NCBI RefSeq assembly: GCF_000737335.2
Contig: NZ_JMCC02000022.1
Coordinates: forward strand, 29,754-93,753
Direction: 5' to 3'
From: Enhygromyxa salina
Lineage (GTDB): Bacteria > Myxococcota_A > Polyangia > Nannocystales > Nannocystaceae
Length of the DNA stretch: 64,000 nucleotides
A program made the translations under genes and the position numbers. Position 1 is the stretch's first letter. Each line of letters begins with the position of its first letter. Shown one piece after another: positions 47,347 through 55,979 of the stretch. The notes under the pieces were generated by a model that did no database searches, was not told the DNA's origin, and saw nothing but the letters and a program-made list of their open reading frames with translations.

Positions 47347-47817
47347 ATGGGTCCGCAGGCAAGCATCGACGTCGAGCTCGAGCCCGACGCGGCGATCGAG
47401 CTGGTCGCCGCCAGCTTCGCTGCGGGCCGCGGCTGGGCGATCGAGCGCGAGGGGCTTCTGGCGCTGAGCATTCGTCGCAAGCGGGCCTTTGACTACTACT
47501 TCGAGTTGGAGCCGGGGCCCGACACACCCTTGCTGACCCCGACAGTTGGCCTCGAGGTCGAGGCGCGGCCGCTCGAGCGTGGCGGCGCCCACGTCCGAGC
47601 TTGGACCACCCACCATGACTGGCTCTCCCAGGCCGCGTTCCTCGTCGCGGATCTGAGCTTCTTCTTTGGGTTCCACACCTTTGTCGCTGGGGTCACAGCG
47701 CTCGAGCAGCGCCGCAGTCGACGACGCGGCAAGCGGCGGCTGGTTGCGCTTGCGATCGAGCCGTTGGTTCCACACCAGCGCGCCGCCGATCCCGGCCCGT
47801 TTCGCCGCGGTCGGTGA
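47347..47817 (+). CDS. Hypothetical protein
   Basis: A 156-aa protein with no recognised family. The first half is alternating polar and hydrophobic; one moderately hydrophobic stretch (LVADLSFFFGF, ~98-108) could touch a membrane; the C-terminus is Arg-rich. The ATG is 39 nt after the FecR-type gene on the same strand, so it may be its operon end. Third-position GC looks normal for the region, which supports coding. Confidence 0.5.
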   Translation: MGPQASIDVELEPDAAIELVAASFAAGRGWAIEREGLLALSIRRKRAFDYYFELEPGPDTPLLTPTVGLEVEARPLERGGAHVRAWTTHHDWLSQAAFLVADLSFFFGFHTFVAGVTALEQRRSRRRGKRRLVALAIEPLVPHQRAADPGPFRRGR

Positions 47818-47863
47818 GCGATCGCGGGCGGCCTACGACCCGCGCGCAATCGCCGTTGGAGGT

Positions 47864-48250
47864 TCACTCTTGGTTGGCGAACGCCTCGACCTCGCGCAGC
47901 CCGAGGTCGACGGCGTCCCGCATCACGCTCGCAACGCCGTCGCGGCGGGCCTCGAGCAGGGTCCTGGCCGCCTCCGCGTGGGCCATTGTGCAGCCGGACC
48001 CGGCGCCGGTTTGCGAGCCGCTCATAGAGCACCGCGTGAACCGTCGAGCTGCGAAACCGCAGATCCACCCCCGACTCGGGATCCTCCTCGGCGAGCAGAT
48101 CGCGGGCGACCGCGGCTTCGACGAGCTCGTCGAGCGCGTCCTCGTGCAGGCCGGTCGCGCGCGCGAGCACCTCGAAGCGCAGCCGCTCCTTCCTCGCTTC
48201 GCGCCAGGGACGCCAGGCCCGGCGCCTCAAACCATCAGATTCACTGCGGC
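47864..48250 (-). pseudogene. Decayed C-terminal piece of an ATPase-type regulator
   Basis: Reading leftward from ~48206, one frame gives a winged-helix-like stretch ending in RFRSSTVHAVLYERLANRRR, typical of the end of large AAA/LuxR- or cyclase-linked ATPases (FRH...YERLP..RR). Sense then shifts frame near 47985 and continues as MAHAEAARTLLEARR up to a TGA at 47864-47866. One frameshift and no upstream ATPase domain indicate a relic. The intact parent protein would be much longer. The plus-strand frame over this stretch is Ser/Arg-rich and looks like a shadow. Confidence 0.4.
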
Positions 48251-48360
48251 AGGGTACTAGAAGCGGGCTCGTGTCTCGTTGACTGGACGCGCACCTTGGC
48301 CAGTCACCTTGGCGCGGTCGTGGCTCCATGGCGCGCCGGAAACCATCTAGTATCGCGCGC

Positions 48361-49227
48361 ATGTTCGAGCGCGGGCTTCTCAGCGATCACAACATCCTCG
48401 TCACAGGCGGCGGCACCGGTCTCGGCCGGGCCATGGCCCTTCGCTACGCCGAGCTCGGTGCCAGCGTTGGGGTCCTCGGGCGGCGGACCCAACCGCTCGA
48501 AGAGGTCGTCGCGGCGATCACCCAAGCGGGCGGCAAGGCGGCGTGGGCCAGCGCGGACGTGCGCGAGCGGGACAGCGTCGACGCGGCGCTCGATCAGCTC
48601 GAGACCGAGCTAGGTCCGCTGACCGACGTGGTCAACAACGCGGCCGGCAACTTCTTGTGCCCAAGCGAGGATCTGTCGCCGGGCGGCTTTGATGCTGTGG
48701 TCAAGATCGTGCTCTATGGCACCTTCAACGTCACCCAGTCCCTGGGCAAGCGCTGGATCGAGCGTGGCAAGCGGGACCACGCGCGCGGCTACAGCGTGCT
48801 GTCGATCGTCACCACCTACGCGTGGATGGGCTCGGCGTTCGTGCTGCCCTCGGCCTGCGCGAAGGCGGGCGTGCTGGCGCTGACCCGCTCGCTGGCGACG
48901 GAGTGGGCAACCTATGGGATCCGCCTCAACGCGATCGCCCCAGGCCCGTTCCCAACTGACGGCGCGTTCTCGCGGCTGCTGATGCCGGGCGCAGAGGCGC
49001 TCGGCAAACACCGGGTGCCGCTGGGGCGCTACGGCGAGCCGCCCGAGCTCGCGGATCTCGCGGTGTACCTGACCGCCGCGCCCTTCGTGACCGGCGAGTG
49101 TGTGACGATTGACGGCGGCGAGTGGCTCAACGTTGGCCAGGAGTTCGCCTCGATCACGGCCCAGCCTCGCGCGCAGGTCAAGCAGGTGTTTGCGAACATG
49201 CGCGCGAGCACCCACAAGCCGGAGTAA
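48361..49227 (+). CDS. 2,4-dienoyl-CoA reductase-type SDR
   Basis: A 288-aa short-chain dehydrogenase. The cofactor loop TGGGTGLG is near residue 15, NNAAGNF near 89-95. The active-site region reads TYAWMGSAFVLPSACAKAG, closely parallel to mitochondrial DECR1 (IYAETGSGFVVPSASAKAG). As in DECR, the catalytic Tyr sits upstream and the usual Tyr of YxxxK is replaced by Ser, with Lys kept. The PGPFPTDGAFSRL block also matches DECR. It likely reduces 2,4-dienoyl-CoA with NADPH during unsaturated fatty-acid oxidation. It differs from the flavin enzyme FadH of E. coli. The ATG at 48361 begins the conserved domain; a GC-rich upstream extension is not used. Confidence 0.85.
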   Translation: MFERGLLSDHNILVTGGGTGLGRAMALRYAELGASVGVLGRRTQPLEEVVAAITQAGGKAAWASADVRERDSVDAALDQLETELGPLTDVVNNAAGNFLCPSEDLSPGGFDAVVKIVLYGTFNVTQSLGKRWIERGKRDHARGYSVLSIVTTYAWMGSAFVLPSACAKAGVLALTRSLATEWATYGIRLNAIAPGPFPTDGAFSRLLMPGAEALGKHRVPLGRYGEPPELADLAVYLTAAPFVTGECVTIDGGEWLNVGQEFASITAQPRAQVKQVFANMRASTHKPE

Positions 49228-49254
49228 ACGCGGGGGCGATCGGCTCCGCCAGTT

Positions 49255-50367
49255 GTGGCACCATCGCGTCTCGCCGTGCGCCGCCTTCCCTTCCCCGTTG
49301 TGGTCCTCGCCACCGCGCTCTCGCAGCCAGGCTGCGTCGCGGTCGTCATTGAATCGAACCTCGAGGGTGAGACCGGGGACGGCGATCCCGGCGATGGCGA
49401 CGGCGATGGCGATCCCGGTGACGGCGACGGCGATCCCGGCGACGGCGACGGCGACACCAACACCAACACCGGCGACGGCGACGGCGACACCAACACTGGC
49501 GACGGCGACCCAGATCGGTTTCGGGTGGTCGTGATCGCCGATCCACACATCCCGGCCCCCGACTACCCGGGCGGCGACAAGTCGCTCTCGGAGGCCCGCG
49601 CCAGCCTGCTCGAGACCCGCGACAAGATCGAAGCGATCGTCCCGCCGCCAAGCTTCGTCGTCGTGCTGGGCGACCTCGTCGACGACGCGTACAAGTCGAC
49701 CGAAGCGGTCTGGTATCAGGCCAACCCCAACGCGTTCGCCGACGTCGCCGACATCCTCGACGGCTTTAGCGTGCCCGTGTACCCCTTGTTTGGCGACAGC
49801 GACTACGCCGTCCCCGACCACGCCAAGACCTTCTCGCACCTGCTGTTTGGCCAGTTCTACGCCAAGGACCCCTACTACGCGGTCGACCACTTGGGCTGGC
49901 GCTTCGTGTTCACCAACAGCGAGTACGGCCAGACCTACGACGAAGGCACGCTGATCTACGATCCCGAGCGCGGATCTTATGGCGGCACCCAGCTCAACTG
50001 GATCGCAGATCAGCTCAGCGCGGGCAAGCCCACCGTGCTGTTCAGCCACTTCCCGCTGTACCAGGTCGCGGTCGACGAGGCCCCCAACAACGGGCAGTTC
50101 ACCGACCTCGAGACGGTGCTGGCGATCCAGGGTGAACCCGTCGAGCTGGTGTTCGCGGGGCACGAGCACACCTGGCTGGACATGCCGGCGACCTTCGCCG
50201 CGCCCCACGTCGTCGTTGGCGCAACGCGCTACGACACCGACAATTTCTTGCTGATCGAGTTCACCACCAACACCCCACAATACGAGATGTTGGACCGCAA
50301 CAAGGTCGAGTGGGGCACCGCAGAGGCCGACACGTGGGTCTACGACGGCACCCCCATGCCCGGCTGA
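49255..50367 (+). CDS. Calcineurin-like metallophosphoesterase lipoprotein
   Basis: A 370-aa lipoprotein: signal ending in the lipobox-like SQPGC, a Gly-Asp/Pro repeat spacer (~40-85) and a metallophosphoesterase domain. Metal motifs in order: ADPHI, GDLVDD, GDSDY (in place of GNHD), FSHFPLY and GHEHTW. The GNHD change is conservative and the other ligands are intact, so it should be active, on an unknown phosphoester outside the cytoplasmic membrane. The start is GTG 49255; GTG 49276 would give a tighter signal peptide. It converges on the TerB-like gene after 11 nt. Confidence 0.85.
   Translation: MAPSRLAVRRLPFPVVVLATALSQPGCVAVVIESNLEGETGDGDPGDGDGDGDPGDGDGDPGDGDGDTNTNTGDGDGDTNTGDGDPDRFRVVVIADPHIPAPDYPGGDKSLSEARASLLETRDKIEAIVPPPSFVVVLGDLVDDAYKSTEAVWYQANPNAFADVADILDGFSVPVYPLFGDSDYAVPDHAKTFSHLLFGQFYAKDPYYAVDHLGWRFVFTNSEYGQTYDEGTLIYDPERGSYGGTQLNWIADQLSAGKPTVLFSHFPLYQVAVDEAPNNGQFTDLETVLAIQGEPVELVFAGHEHTWLDMPATFAAPHVVVGATRYDTDNFLLIEFTTNTPQYEMLDRNKVEWGTAEADTWVYDGTPMPG
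49374..49510 (+). repeat. GGCGAC-type tandem repeat coding a Gly-Asp linker
   Basis: Irregular copies of GGCGATGGCGACGGCGATCCC and GGCGACGGCGACACCAACACC code GDGDGDP and GDGDTNTN units just after the lipid Cys of the phosphoesterase. The same type of linker is found in the CotH-like protein, suggesting a lineage-specific spacer that reaches from the membrane. Confidence 0.85.
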
Positions 50368-50378
50368 TGATGTGACCC

Positions 50379-50933
50379 CTACAGGTATCCAAACAGGGCG
50401 ACCCGCAGGCGCTTCAATTCATCGACCAGCTCCGGGTCGCCCTTGCGCATCGCCAGCCCGGTCGCGCGGGCTTCGGCGATCAGCACGTTGACCAGCTTGT
50501 CGGCCAGCTTCAGGCGCTGACCCAGCTCGCGGGCCGAAGCCTCCTCTTCGGCCGACAGCCCGTCGGCCGCGGCCACGGTCGTGGCCCCCGACAGCAGATA
50601 GCAACCCTTCTGGCTGCCAGCGGCGAACAGCTCGCTGGCGTGCTCCACGGTCACGCCCTCGGTCGAGAACGCGACCACGTGTCGCTGAATGTCGTAGGGC
50701 AGCGCCGACATGATCATCAGGAATTTGAGCCCGGTCAGCTCCTCGCGGCTGAGCCCGTCGACGCCAGCGATGACCTTGATCGCCTTGGCCAGGTTGATCT
50801 CTTCGGCGAGCGAGAGCTTGAACCCAGCCGCGCGCACCGAGTTGACAGCGACCTCGCGCTCGGCGTGGGCGCGAGCTTCGGGGTCCATGTCGTCGAGCAA
50901 GCGCTGGGTGCTTTCGGAGATCGGGTTGGCCAT
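50379..50933 (-). CDS. TerB-like / tellurite-resistance-type helical protein
   Basis: A 184-aa helical soluble protein. The pattern AADGLSAEEEASARELGQ and the paired helices around VDGLSREEL resemble TerB/DjlA-like domains, which bind metal through acidic residues. The start at 50933 (MANPISES) is chosen because the seven residues upstream look non-native. It diverges from the membrane-protein operon across 128 bp. No ter genes are near, so a role in tellurite resistance is not implied. The function is unknown. Confidence 0.6.
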   Translation of the reverse strand: MANPISESTQRLLDDMDPEARAHAEREVAVNSVRAAGFKLSLAEEINLAKAIKVIAGVDGLSREELTGLKFLMIMSALPYDIQRHVVAFSTEGVTVEHASELFAAGSQKGCYLLSGATTVAAADGLSAEEEASARELGQRLKLADKLVNVLIAEARATGLAMRKGDPELVDELKRLRVALFGYL

Positions 50934-51061
50934 GGCTGCACACGACCTTGCCAAGTTCGCTCGTCAGCGTCCACTTGCGCCAAATCTGCACAAAATCGGC
51001 GGGCCAAGGCCGAATCCCCGTCGAAGCCATTGCACGCCGGCTTGCTAGTGCTGACTCGACG

Positions 51062-51646
51062 ATGCACGCAACGACCTCCCCGTTCCCCCTGCACGCGCCC
51101 CCCGACGCGCTCCCTCCAACAACCGCGGTGCGGGGGCGTGACCTCTCGCTGGCCCTGCTGGGCCTGCTCGCGCTCGGGGGCGCGGCGGCGCTTGGATCCC
51201 CGGCCGGGCCGGCTGCAGTGCGCCTGGCCCCGAGCGTGCTGTTGGTCGATCTGGCGGCCTTGGCCCTGACCGCGCCGGCCCTGATCGCGGTTCACCAATT
51301 CTTGCGGCTGTCCGCCAAGCCCGAAGATCTGGCCGCCGGGCTGGGCCGGGCGCTCGTCCACGGCGGGCGCGTGGCCGCGGGGCTGAGCGTGATCGTGCTG
51401 TTCTTCTCGGCGACGACCGACTTGGCGATCCCCATGTTGTTGGCCTCGCTGGTCGGCGTGGGGGTGTTCACGACCGCGACCGCCTGCGTCGAGCTGAGCC
51501 GCGCCGAGCGCAAGGGCGGCCCGGTCGTTGGCTACTTCCCGCTGTTGTTGCTGGGGTGGGTCGCGCTCAGCTGGATCATCGCGCTGCGGGTTGGCGTCGA
51601 CGTTGGCGCGTGGGTGATTGGGTTCGAAGGGGGCGTGTGGTCATGA
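51062..51646 (+). CDS. Membrane protein, first gene of a two-component operon
   Basis: A 194-aa inner-membrane protein with about four hydrophobic helices (near 30-48, 57-77, 107-140, 160-180) and no recognised domain. The ATG at 51062 follows a non-native-looking upstream stretch that is left out. Its stop overlaps the next start (ATGA), and all five genes to 55467 are coupled this way. The link to a histidine kinase and regulator suggests a membrane complex that is sensed or controlled. The function is unknown. Confidence 0.6.
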   Translation: MHATTSPFPLHAPPDALPPTTAVRGRDLSLALLGLLALGGAAALGSPAGPAAVRLAPSVLLVDLAALALTAPALIAVHQFLRLSAKPEDLAAGLGRALVHGGRVAAGLSVIVLFFSATTDLAIPMLLASLVGVGVFTTATACVELSRAERKGGPVVGYFPLLLLGWVALSWIIALRVGVDVGAWVIGFEGGVWS

Positions 51647-52398
51647 GCGCCGGATCCCCAACCTCGAGCTTGGCCCTGGTCGGCGTGCTGCTGCGCGATC
51701 CGGCGCTGCTGCTGGGCACCGCGTCTGCAGACGCCCACGACGAGGCCAACGTCAGCGACCGCCTCGCCGTGTTGGCGCCGCGCCTGCTCGGGATCACCGT
51801 CGCGGGCGCTGCGATCTTTGGCCTGGTGATCGGCTCGTATCGCGGTGACTTGCAGTATGCCTACGCCGCGATCAAGACGCCCTTGCTGCTGCTGATCCCG
51901 ATCTTGATCGGGCTGCCGGCGATCCGAGCGTTTCACGACGCCTGCGAGGTCTCGATCTCGTGGTCACGCCTGGCGCTGGCGAGCATGGTGGCGATCGCCC
52001 GCACCGCCGCGCTCGCGGCCGCCTGCGGTCCGATCCTGTGGCTGTACCTGTCCATGCACCCCGACTATCACCGCGCGGTCCTGGCCATGGCTGGATGCCT
52101 GTGTCTGGTCGGGCTGCCGGGGTTGATGACCCTGCTCGCCAGCCTGCCTGGCGGCGGCCGTCATCGACCGCTGGCGAGCTTCGCCTCGGTCGCCGTGCTG
52201 GGGGTCTTGCTCGCGCAGTCGGGGTGGCTGCTGCGGCCCTTCGTGGTCCGCCCGCGCGCCGAGATCTCGTTCTTGCGCGACGTCGAAGCCAACGTGTTCT
52301 CGAGCCTGGCCAGCTCGGGCAGCTCGGCGCGCGGCCACTATCGAGGCTGGGACGCGCGGGGTGCTGGGTTGCTCGGCCGCGAGGAGTCGCCACGATGA
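51643..52398 (+). CDS. Membrane protein, second gene of the operon
   Basis: A 251-aa multi-spanning protein: helices near 48-68, 75-98, 115-140, 148-172 and 180-200. A hydrophilic ~50-residue tail ends in SPR. There are no catalytic residues I recognise. The start overlaps the previous stop by 4 nt and the end overlaps the next start by 4 nt. A short Ser/Ala linker near the start and the helix pattern resemble 'permease-like' proteins only loosely. Confidence 0.6.
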   Translation: MSAGSPTSSLALVGVLLRDPALLLGTASADAHDEANVSDRLAVLAPRLLGITVAGAAIFGLVIGSYRGDLQYAYAAIKTPLLLLIPILIGLPAIRAFHDACEVSISWSRLALASMVAIARTAALAAACGPILWLYLSMHPDYHRAVLAMAGCLCLVGLPGLMTLLASLPGGGRHRPLASFASVAVLGVLLAQSGWLLRPFVVRPRAEISFLRDVEANVFSSLASSGSSARGHYRGWDARGAGLLGREESPR

Positions 52399-53105
52399 TC
52401 GCCTTGGCGCTGTCCCTGGATCTGCTCGGTGAGCCCCGCCTGCTCGGCGAGCTCGCTAGCGGCCGCGTGCCCTCGCTGTGGGCCACGCTCTCGCTCGGCT
52501 ACCTCGGGATCGGGGCGGCGATGGCCTGGCACCTCGGCCGCCGCGGTCACGGGCTTGGCACGGCCACCAGCGCCCTCGCCTGTTGGCCGCTGCTGCTGGG
52601 CCTCGTCGGTCGCCCGCCGCCGCAGACCACCGAGCTCGACCTTGGCCACGCGCGCCCGATCCAGATCGGCCCCAACCACAGCCGCATTGAGGGCTGCATG
52701 GCCACGCTGCAAGAGGGTCTGCAAGAGGACTTCGACGGCGCCGCGGGGACCCGGCTGATCGACGCCGCGCAGCTGGCCAAGCTCGCCCACTCGCTGCACC
52801 GCGCGGATCATCGGATCGCCCGGGTCGATCGCCTGCTGCACGAGACCGCGGCCCAGGGGTCGGCCCACGTCGAGCTCGACCCCCAGCTGCAGGCCGCCCT
52901 CGCAACCTTGCGCGGCGCTCGGGATCACGCCCACGACGAGCTCGAGGCCGTGCTGTCTGGCCTGCTCTCGCTGCGGGTCCAGCTTGGCTTGTTCGCGCTC
53001 GCGGGTGAGTCCGAGCCGGTCCGCGCGCGCCTGCTCGAGCTCGAGGCTCGCGTGGCTGCGCTCGCGGAGCTATCCTCCGTCGAGCTCGCGCAGGTGGCAT
53101 CATGA
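52395..53105 (+). CDS. Membrane-anchored coiled-coil protein, third gene of the operon
   Basis: A 236-aa protein with two hydrophobic N-terminal helices (residues ~1-60) and a long helical, Leu/Ala/Glu-rich remainder (~100-230) with heptad-like spacing, suggesting a cytoplasmic coiled coil. Both ends overlap neighbours by 4 nt. No family recognised. By position it could connect the two upstream membrane proteins to the two-component pair, which is inference. Confidence 0.55.
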   Translation: MIALALSLDLLGEPRLLGELASGRVPSLWATLSLGYLGIGAAMAWHLGRRGHGLGTATSALACWPLLLGLVGRPPPQTTELDLGHARPIQIGPNHSRIEGCMATLQEGLQEDFDGAAGTRLIDAAQLAKLAHSLHRADHRIARVDRLLHETAAQGSAHVELDPQLQAALATLRGARDHAHDELEAVLSGLLSLRVQLGLFALAGESEPVRARLLELEARVAALAELSSVELAQVAS

Positions 53106-53968
53106 GCGCCCTGCTGCACCTCGGAGCGAAGCCCATGGTCGCGCCTGCCCGCCCCCCAAACTCCGCCTTGGCGAGCTCCCTCGCGATCTTGGTCGTCGAC
53201 GATGATCCCAAGCTGCGCGAGGTCGTTGGCTACGCGCTGCGCCGCGAGGGCTACGAGGTCTGCGAGGCCCGCCACGGCGGCGACGCGCTGTCCCTGCTCG
53301 AACAGCGCAGTTTTGATCTGATGGTCGTCGACGTCTCAATGCCCGAGGTCGACGGCTTCGAGTTCGTCCGCCGCCTGCGAACCCGCGACCTCGTGACGCC
53401 AGTGCTGTTCTTGTCGGCCCGCAGCGACGAGATCGATCGGATCTTGGGCCTCGAGCTTGGCGGCGACGACTACGTGACCAAGCCCTTCTCCACCCGCGAG
53501 CTGGTCACCCGGGTCAAGGTCATCCTGCGCCGCGTCACCCGGGAGCGGGCCGACGCCCAAGCCAGCGCCAACGGCAGCGGCAGCCACAGCGGCGGAACAC
53601 TCGACGAAGCCCGGGCCGACGAGTCGCAGCTGATCGTGGGCCAGCTGCGGCTGAGCCCCGAGACCCACCGCAGCTGGTGGGGCGAGCAAGAGGTCGTGCT
53701 CACGGCCACGGAGTTTCGCTTGCTCGAGGTGTTGATGGGTCGGCCGGGTCGCGTGTACTCGCGCGACGAGCTGGGCGAGCTGGCCTACCCCGACACCCGC
53801 CACGTCTCGGGCCGCACGCTGGACTCTCACGTGCGACGGATCCGGGCCAAATTCAGGGCCGCGCTGCGGTCGGGCTCGGGCTCGGGTTCCGGGGGGTCCG
53901 GCGTGGTGGCAAACTTCGATCCGGTCGAGACCGTGCACGGCGTCGGCTATCGCCTGCGCCAGTCATGA
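53102..53968 (+). CDS. OmpR-family response regulator
   Basis: A 288-aa regulator: receiver domain at ~28-145 with acidic pair DDD (~34-36), phospho-acceptor Asp77 (DVSMPEVDG) and Lys in TKPFS. A long Ser/Gly/Ala linker (~155-185) leads to an OmpR-type winged helix ending GVGYRLRQS. The start at 53102 overlaps the previous stop; an ATG at 53135 is also in frame. It would be phosphorylated by the histidine kinase that follows with a 4-nt overlap. Target genes are unknown; autoregulation of the operon is plausible. Confidence 0.93.
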   Translation: MSALLHLGAKPMVAPARPPNSALASSLAILVVDDDPKLREVVGYALRREGYEVCEARHGGDALSLLEQRSFDLMVVDVSMPEVDGFEFVRRLRTRDLVTPVLFLSARSDEIDRILGLELGGDDYVTKPFSTRELVTRVKVILRRVTRERADAQASANGSGSHSGGTLDEARADESQLIVGQLRLSPETHRSWWGEQEVVLTATEFRLLEVLMGRPGRVYSRDELGELAYPDTRHVSGRTLDSHVRRIRAKFRAALRSGSGSGSGGSGVVANFDPVETVHGVGYRLRQS

Positions 53969-55467
53969 GCCCATCCACGCCAGGGTCAGGGTCAGGGCCA
54001 GAGCCGCGCGAGCGCAACCTGCTGCCCGAGCTGTCGCTGCGGACGTGGCTGCTGGGGTCGCACCTGCTGGTCTTGCTGTTGCCCTTGCTCGCGTTGATCG
54101 GGACTGGGGCGCTGGCCATGGACCTGCGTCGGCAGACTCGCATCGACCTCGAGCACCAGGCCGACGTGCTCACGGTGTTGGTTGCACAGATGCTGGCCAA
54201 CCCCGGCGGCGAGCAGCGGCCCTTGCAGCCGCGCTTTGATCCGCTGTTGATCGCGATCCGCGACCGCACCCTGGCCAGCGTGCGGATCGTCGACGCCAAC
54301 GCCCAGGTGCTCGCGTCGAGCTCGGGGGATCAGCTCGACGAGCACGACATGTCACACGACGCCGTGGTGAACACGGCGCTGTCTGGCCAGACCGGCATCG
54401 CAACCCGCGATCGTGATCGCCCGCGCCACGGCGAGCCACTGTCCAGCCCAAGCCGCCGCGCGCGGGTCCGGCTGTTCATCGCCAAGCCGATCTACTCCGC
54501 GCAGCCCGGCCGCGAGCACGAGATCATCGGCGCCGTATTGCTGTCCCGCACCCCCCGCGAGGAGCTGCAGGCGCTGTATCACATGTCCCCGCGCCTGGTC
54601 TTGGGCCTGCTCGCCGCGCTGCTGCTCACGATCGTGCTCGCGGTGTTCGCCGGGCGGCTCGCCACGCGCTCGCTCGAGTCGCTGGCCGACGCGGCCCGGC
54701 GGATCACCCACGGCAGCGGCAGCGAAGGCGCCAAGCTGATGCGCAGCGCCGGCTCGCACGTCGACGAGGTCCGCGCCCTGGCCACGGCGACCGCCGCGAT
54801 GGCCGAGCAGCTGCAGTCGCGGGTCGAGTACATCAATGAATTCGCGGGCAACGTCGCGCACGAGTTCCGCACGCCGATCGCAACCTTGCGCGGCACCGCG
54901 GAGCTGATCCGCGACGACGAGGACATGGCGACCGAGCAGCGCAGGCGGTTCTTGGACAACGCGCTCGAGGAGCTCGAGCGACTCGAGCGCCTGGTCGACG
55001 GCCTGCTCGCCCTCGCCCGGGCCGAGCAGCCCCACGGCGGCGCCCGCTGTTCGCTGTCCGAGCTGCTAGCGAGCGTGCCGGGGCGCTGGCCCGAGGTCAG
55101 CGTGACCGGGGCCGAGCAAGCCGGCTCGGTCGAGGGCAGCGCCGCCCAGCTCGCCAGCGTGCTCGACAACCTGATCGACAACGCCTACGCCCACGTCGGC
55201 GACGAGGTCCGGGTGCAGGCCAACGCCCTGGCCGCCCGCGACGGCCGGACCGGTTTCGAGATCATCGACGACGGGCCGGGCATCTCGGTCGCCAACCAGG
55301 CCCAGATCTTCGATCGCTTCTTCACGACCAACCGCGAGCACGGCGGCACCGGCCTCGGCCTTGCCTTGGTCCGCCGGATCGTCGAGACCCACGGCGGGAC
55401 GATCGAGCTCGAGAGCGCGCCCGGACGCACCTGCATGCGCGTGTGGCTGCCGCTCGCCGATGATTGA
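53965..55467 (+). CDS. Membrane sensor histidine kinase
   Basis: A 500-aa kinase: membrane helices at ~30-50 and ~210-230 flank a periplasmic sensor of ~160 residues. A HAMP segment, a DHp helix pair with phospho-acceptor His299 (VAHEFRTP), and an ATPase domain with N box DNLIDNAYAH, DDGPGI and GTGLGLAL follow. It is BaeS/CreC-like in arrangement. The start at 53965 overlaps the regulator gene. It ends the five-gene operon, 46 nt before the peroxiredoxin gene. The signal is unknown. Confidence 0.93.
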   Translation: MSPSTPGSGSGPEPRERNLLPELSLRTWLLGSHLLVLLLPLLALIGTGALAMDLRRQTRIDLEHQADVLTVLVAQMLANPGGEQRPLQPRFDPLLIAIRDRTLASVRIVDANAQVLASSSGDQLDEHDMSHDAVVNTALSGQTGIATRDRDRPRHGEPLSSPSRRARVRLFIAKPIYSAQPGREHEIIGAVLLSRTPREELQALYHMSPRLVLGLLAALLLTIVLAVFAGRLATRSLESLADAARRITHGSGSEGAKLMRSAGSHVDEVRALATATAAMAEQLQSRVEYINEFAGNVAHEFRTPIATLRGTAELIRDDEDMATEQRRRFLDNALEELERLERLVDGLLALARAEQPHGGARCSLSELLASVPGRWPEVSVTGAEQAGSVEGSAAQLASVLDNLIDNAYAHVGDEVRVQANALAARDGRTGFEIIDDGPGISVANQAQIFDRFFTTNREHGGTGLGLALVRRIVETHGGTIELESAPGRTCMRVWLPLADD

Positions 55468-55513
55468 GTGAGTGACATTCGCCAGCGTTGATCGTAAGCA
55501 CCTTCGAGCGCTC

Positions 55514-55975
55514 ATGACTCTACAAATTGGCCAGCAAGCACCCGACTTCGACGCGACCACCCACGCGGGCGAGTCGATCAGCCTTTCTGCCCTGCGCGGT
55601 GACAAGGCTGTGGTCCTGTATTTTTATCCGAAGGACGAGACCCCCGGTTGCACGGCCGAGGCGTGCAGCTTTCGGGACGCCTACGAAGACTTCACCGACG
55701 CGGGCGCGGTGGTGATCGGCGTCAGCTCCGACAGCCCGGACAGCCATGAAAAATTTGCCGCGAACCACCGGCTCCCGTTCAAGCTGATCAGCGACGAGAG
55801 CGGTGACCTGCGCCGCAGCTACGACGTGCCCAAGGCGATGCTGGGCATGCTGCCTGGGCGCGTGACCTATGTGATCGACAAGCAGGGCAAGGTTCAGCAC
55901 GTGTTCAACTCGATGCTGAAGGCCAAGCGCCACGTCGCCGAGGCGCTCACCGTCGTCAAGCGGCTGGCGGGCTAG
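55514..55975 (+). CDS. bcp: Bcp/PrxQ-type peroxiredoxin
   Basis: A 153-aa thiol peroxidase with the PGCTAEAC motif: peroxidatic Cys46 and resolving Cys51 five residues on, the two-Cys PrxQ arrangement. It would reduce hydrogen peroxide and lipid peroxides using thioredoxin. Length matches the family. The ATG at 55514 is chosen over an in-frame start at 55472 because the extra residues do not fit the family. It converges on drmC with 4 nt between stops, so it is not part of the DISARM operon. Confidence 0.93.
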   Translation: MTLQIGQQAPDFDATTHAGESISLSALRGDKAVVLYFYPKDETPGCTAEACSFRDAYEDFTDAGAVVIGVSSDSPDSHEKFAANHRLPFKLISDESGDLRRSYDVPKAMLGMLPGRVTYVIDKQGKVQHVFNSMLKAKRHVAEALTVVKRLAG

Positions 55976-55979
55976 CTCC

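Noticed and set aside
47814..48260. 148-codon plus-strand frame overlapping the previous gene by GTGA
   Set aside because: Ser/Arg/Pro-rich with no family features; the minus strand holds a recognisable though decayed protein instead.
49374..49510. Short repeats that could be taken for a CRISPR array
   Set aside because: Repeats are in-frame coding units without unique spacers and no cas genes are present. The Cas4-like nuclease at 17256-19508 sits with dpd genes, not cas genes.
48610..50280. 556-codon minus-strand frame over the reductase and phosphoesterase genes
   Set aside because: Antisense to two genes with full active-site motifs; Val/Gly repeats in it are just the reverse of the Gly-Asp linker.
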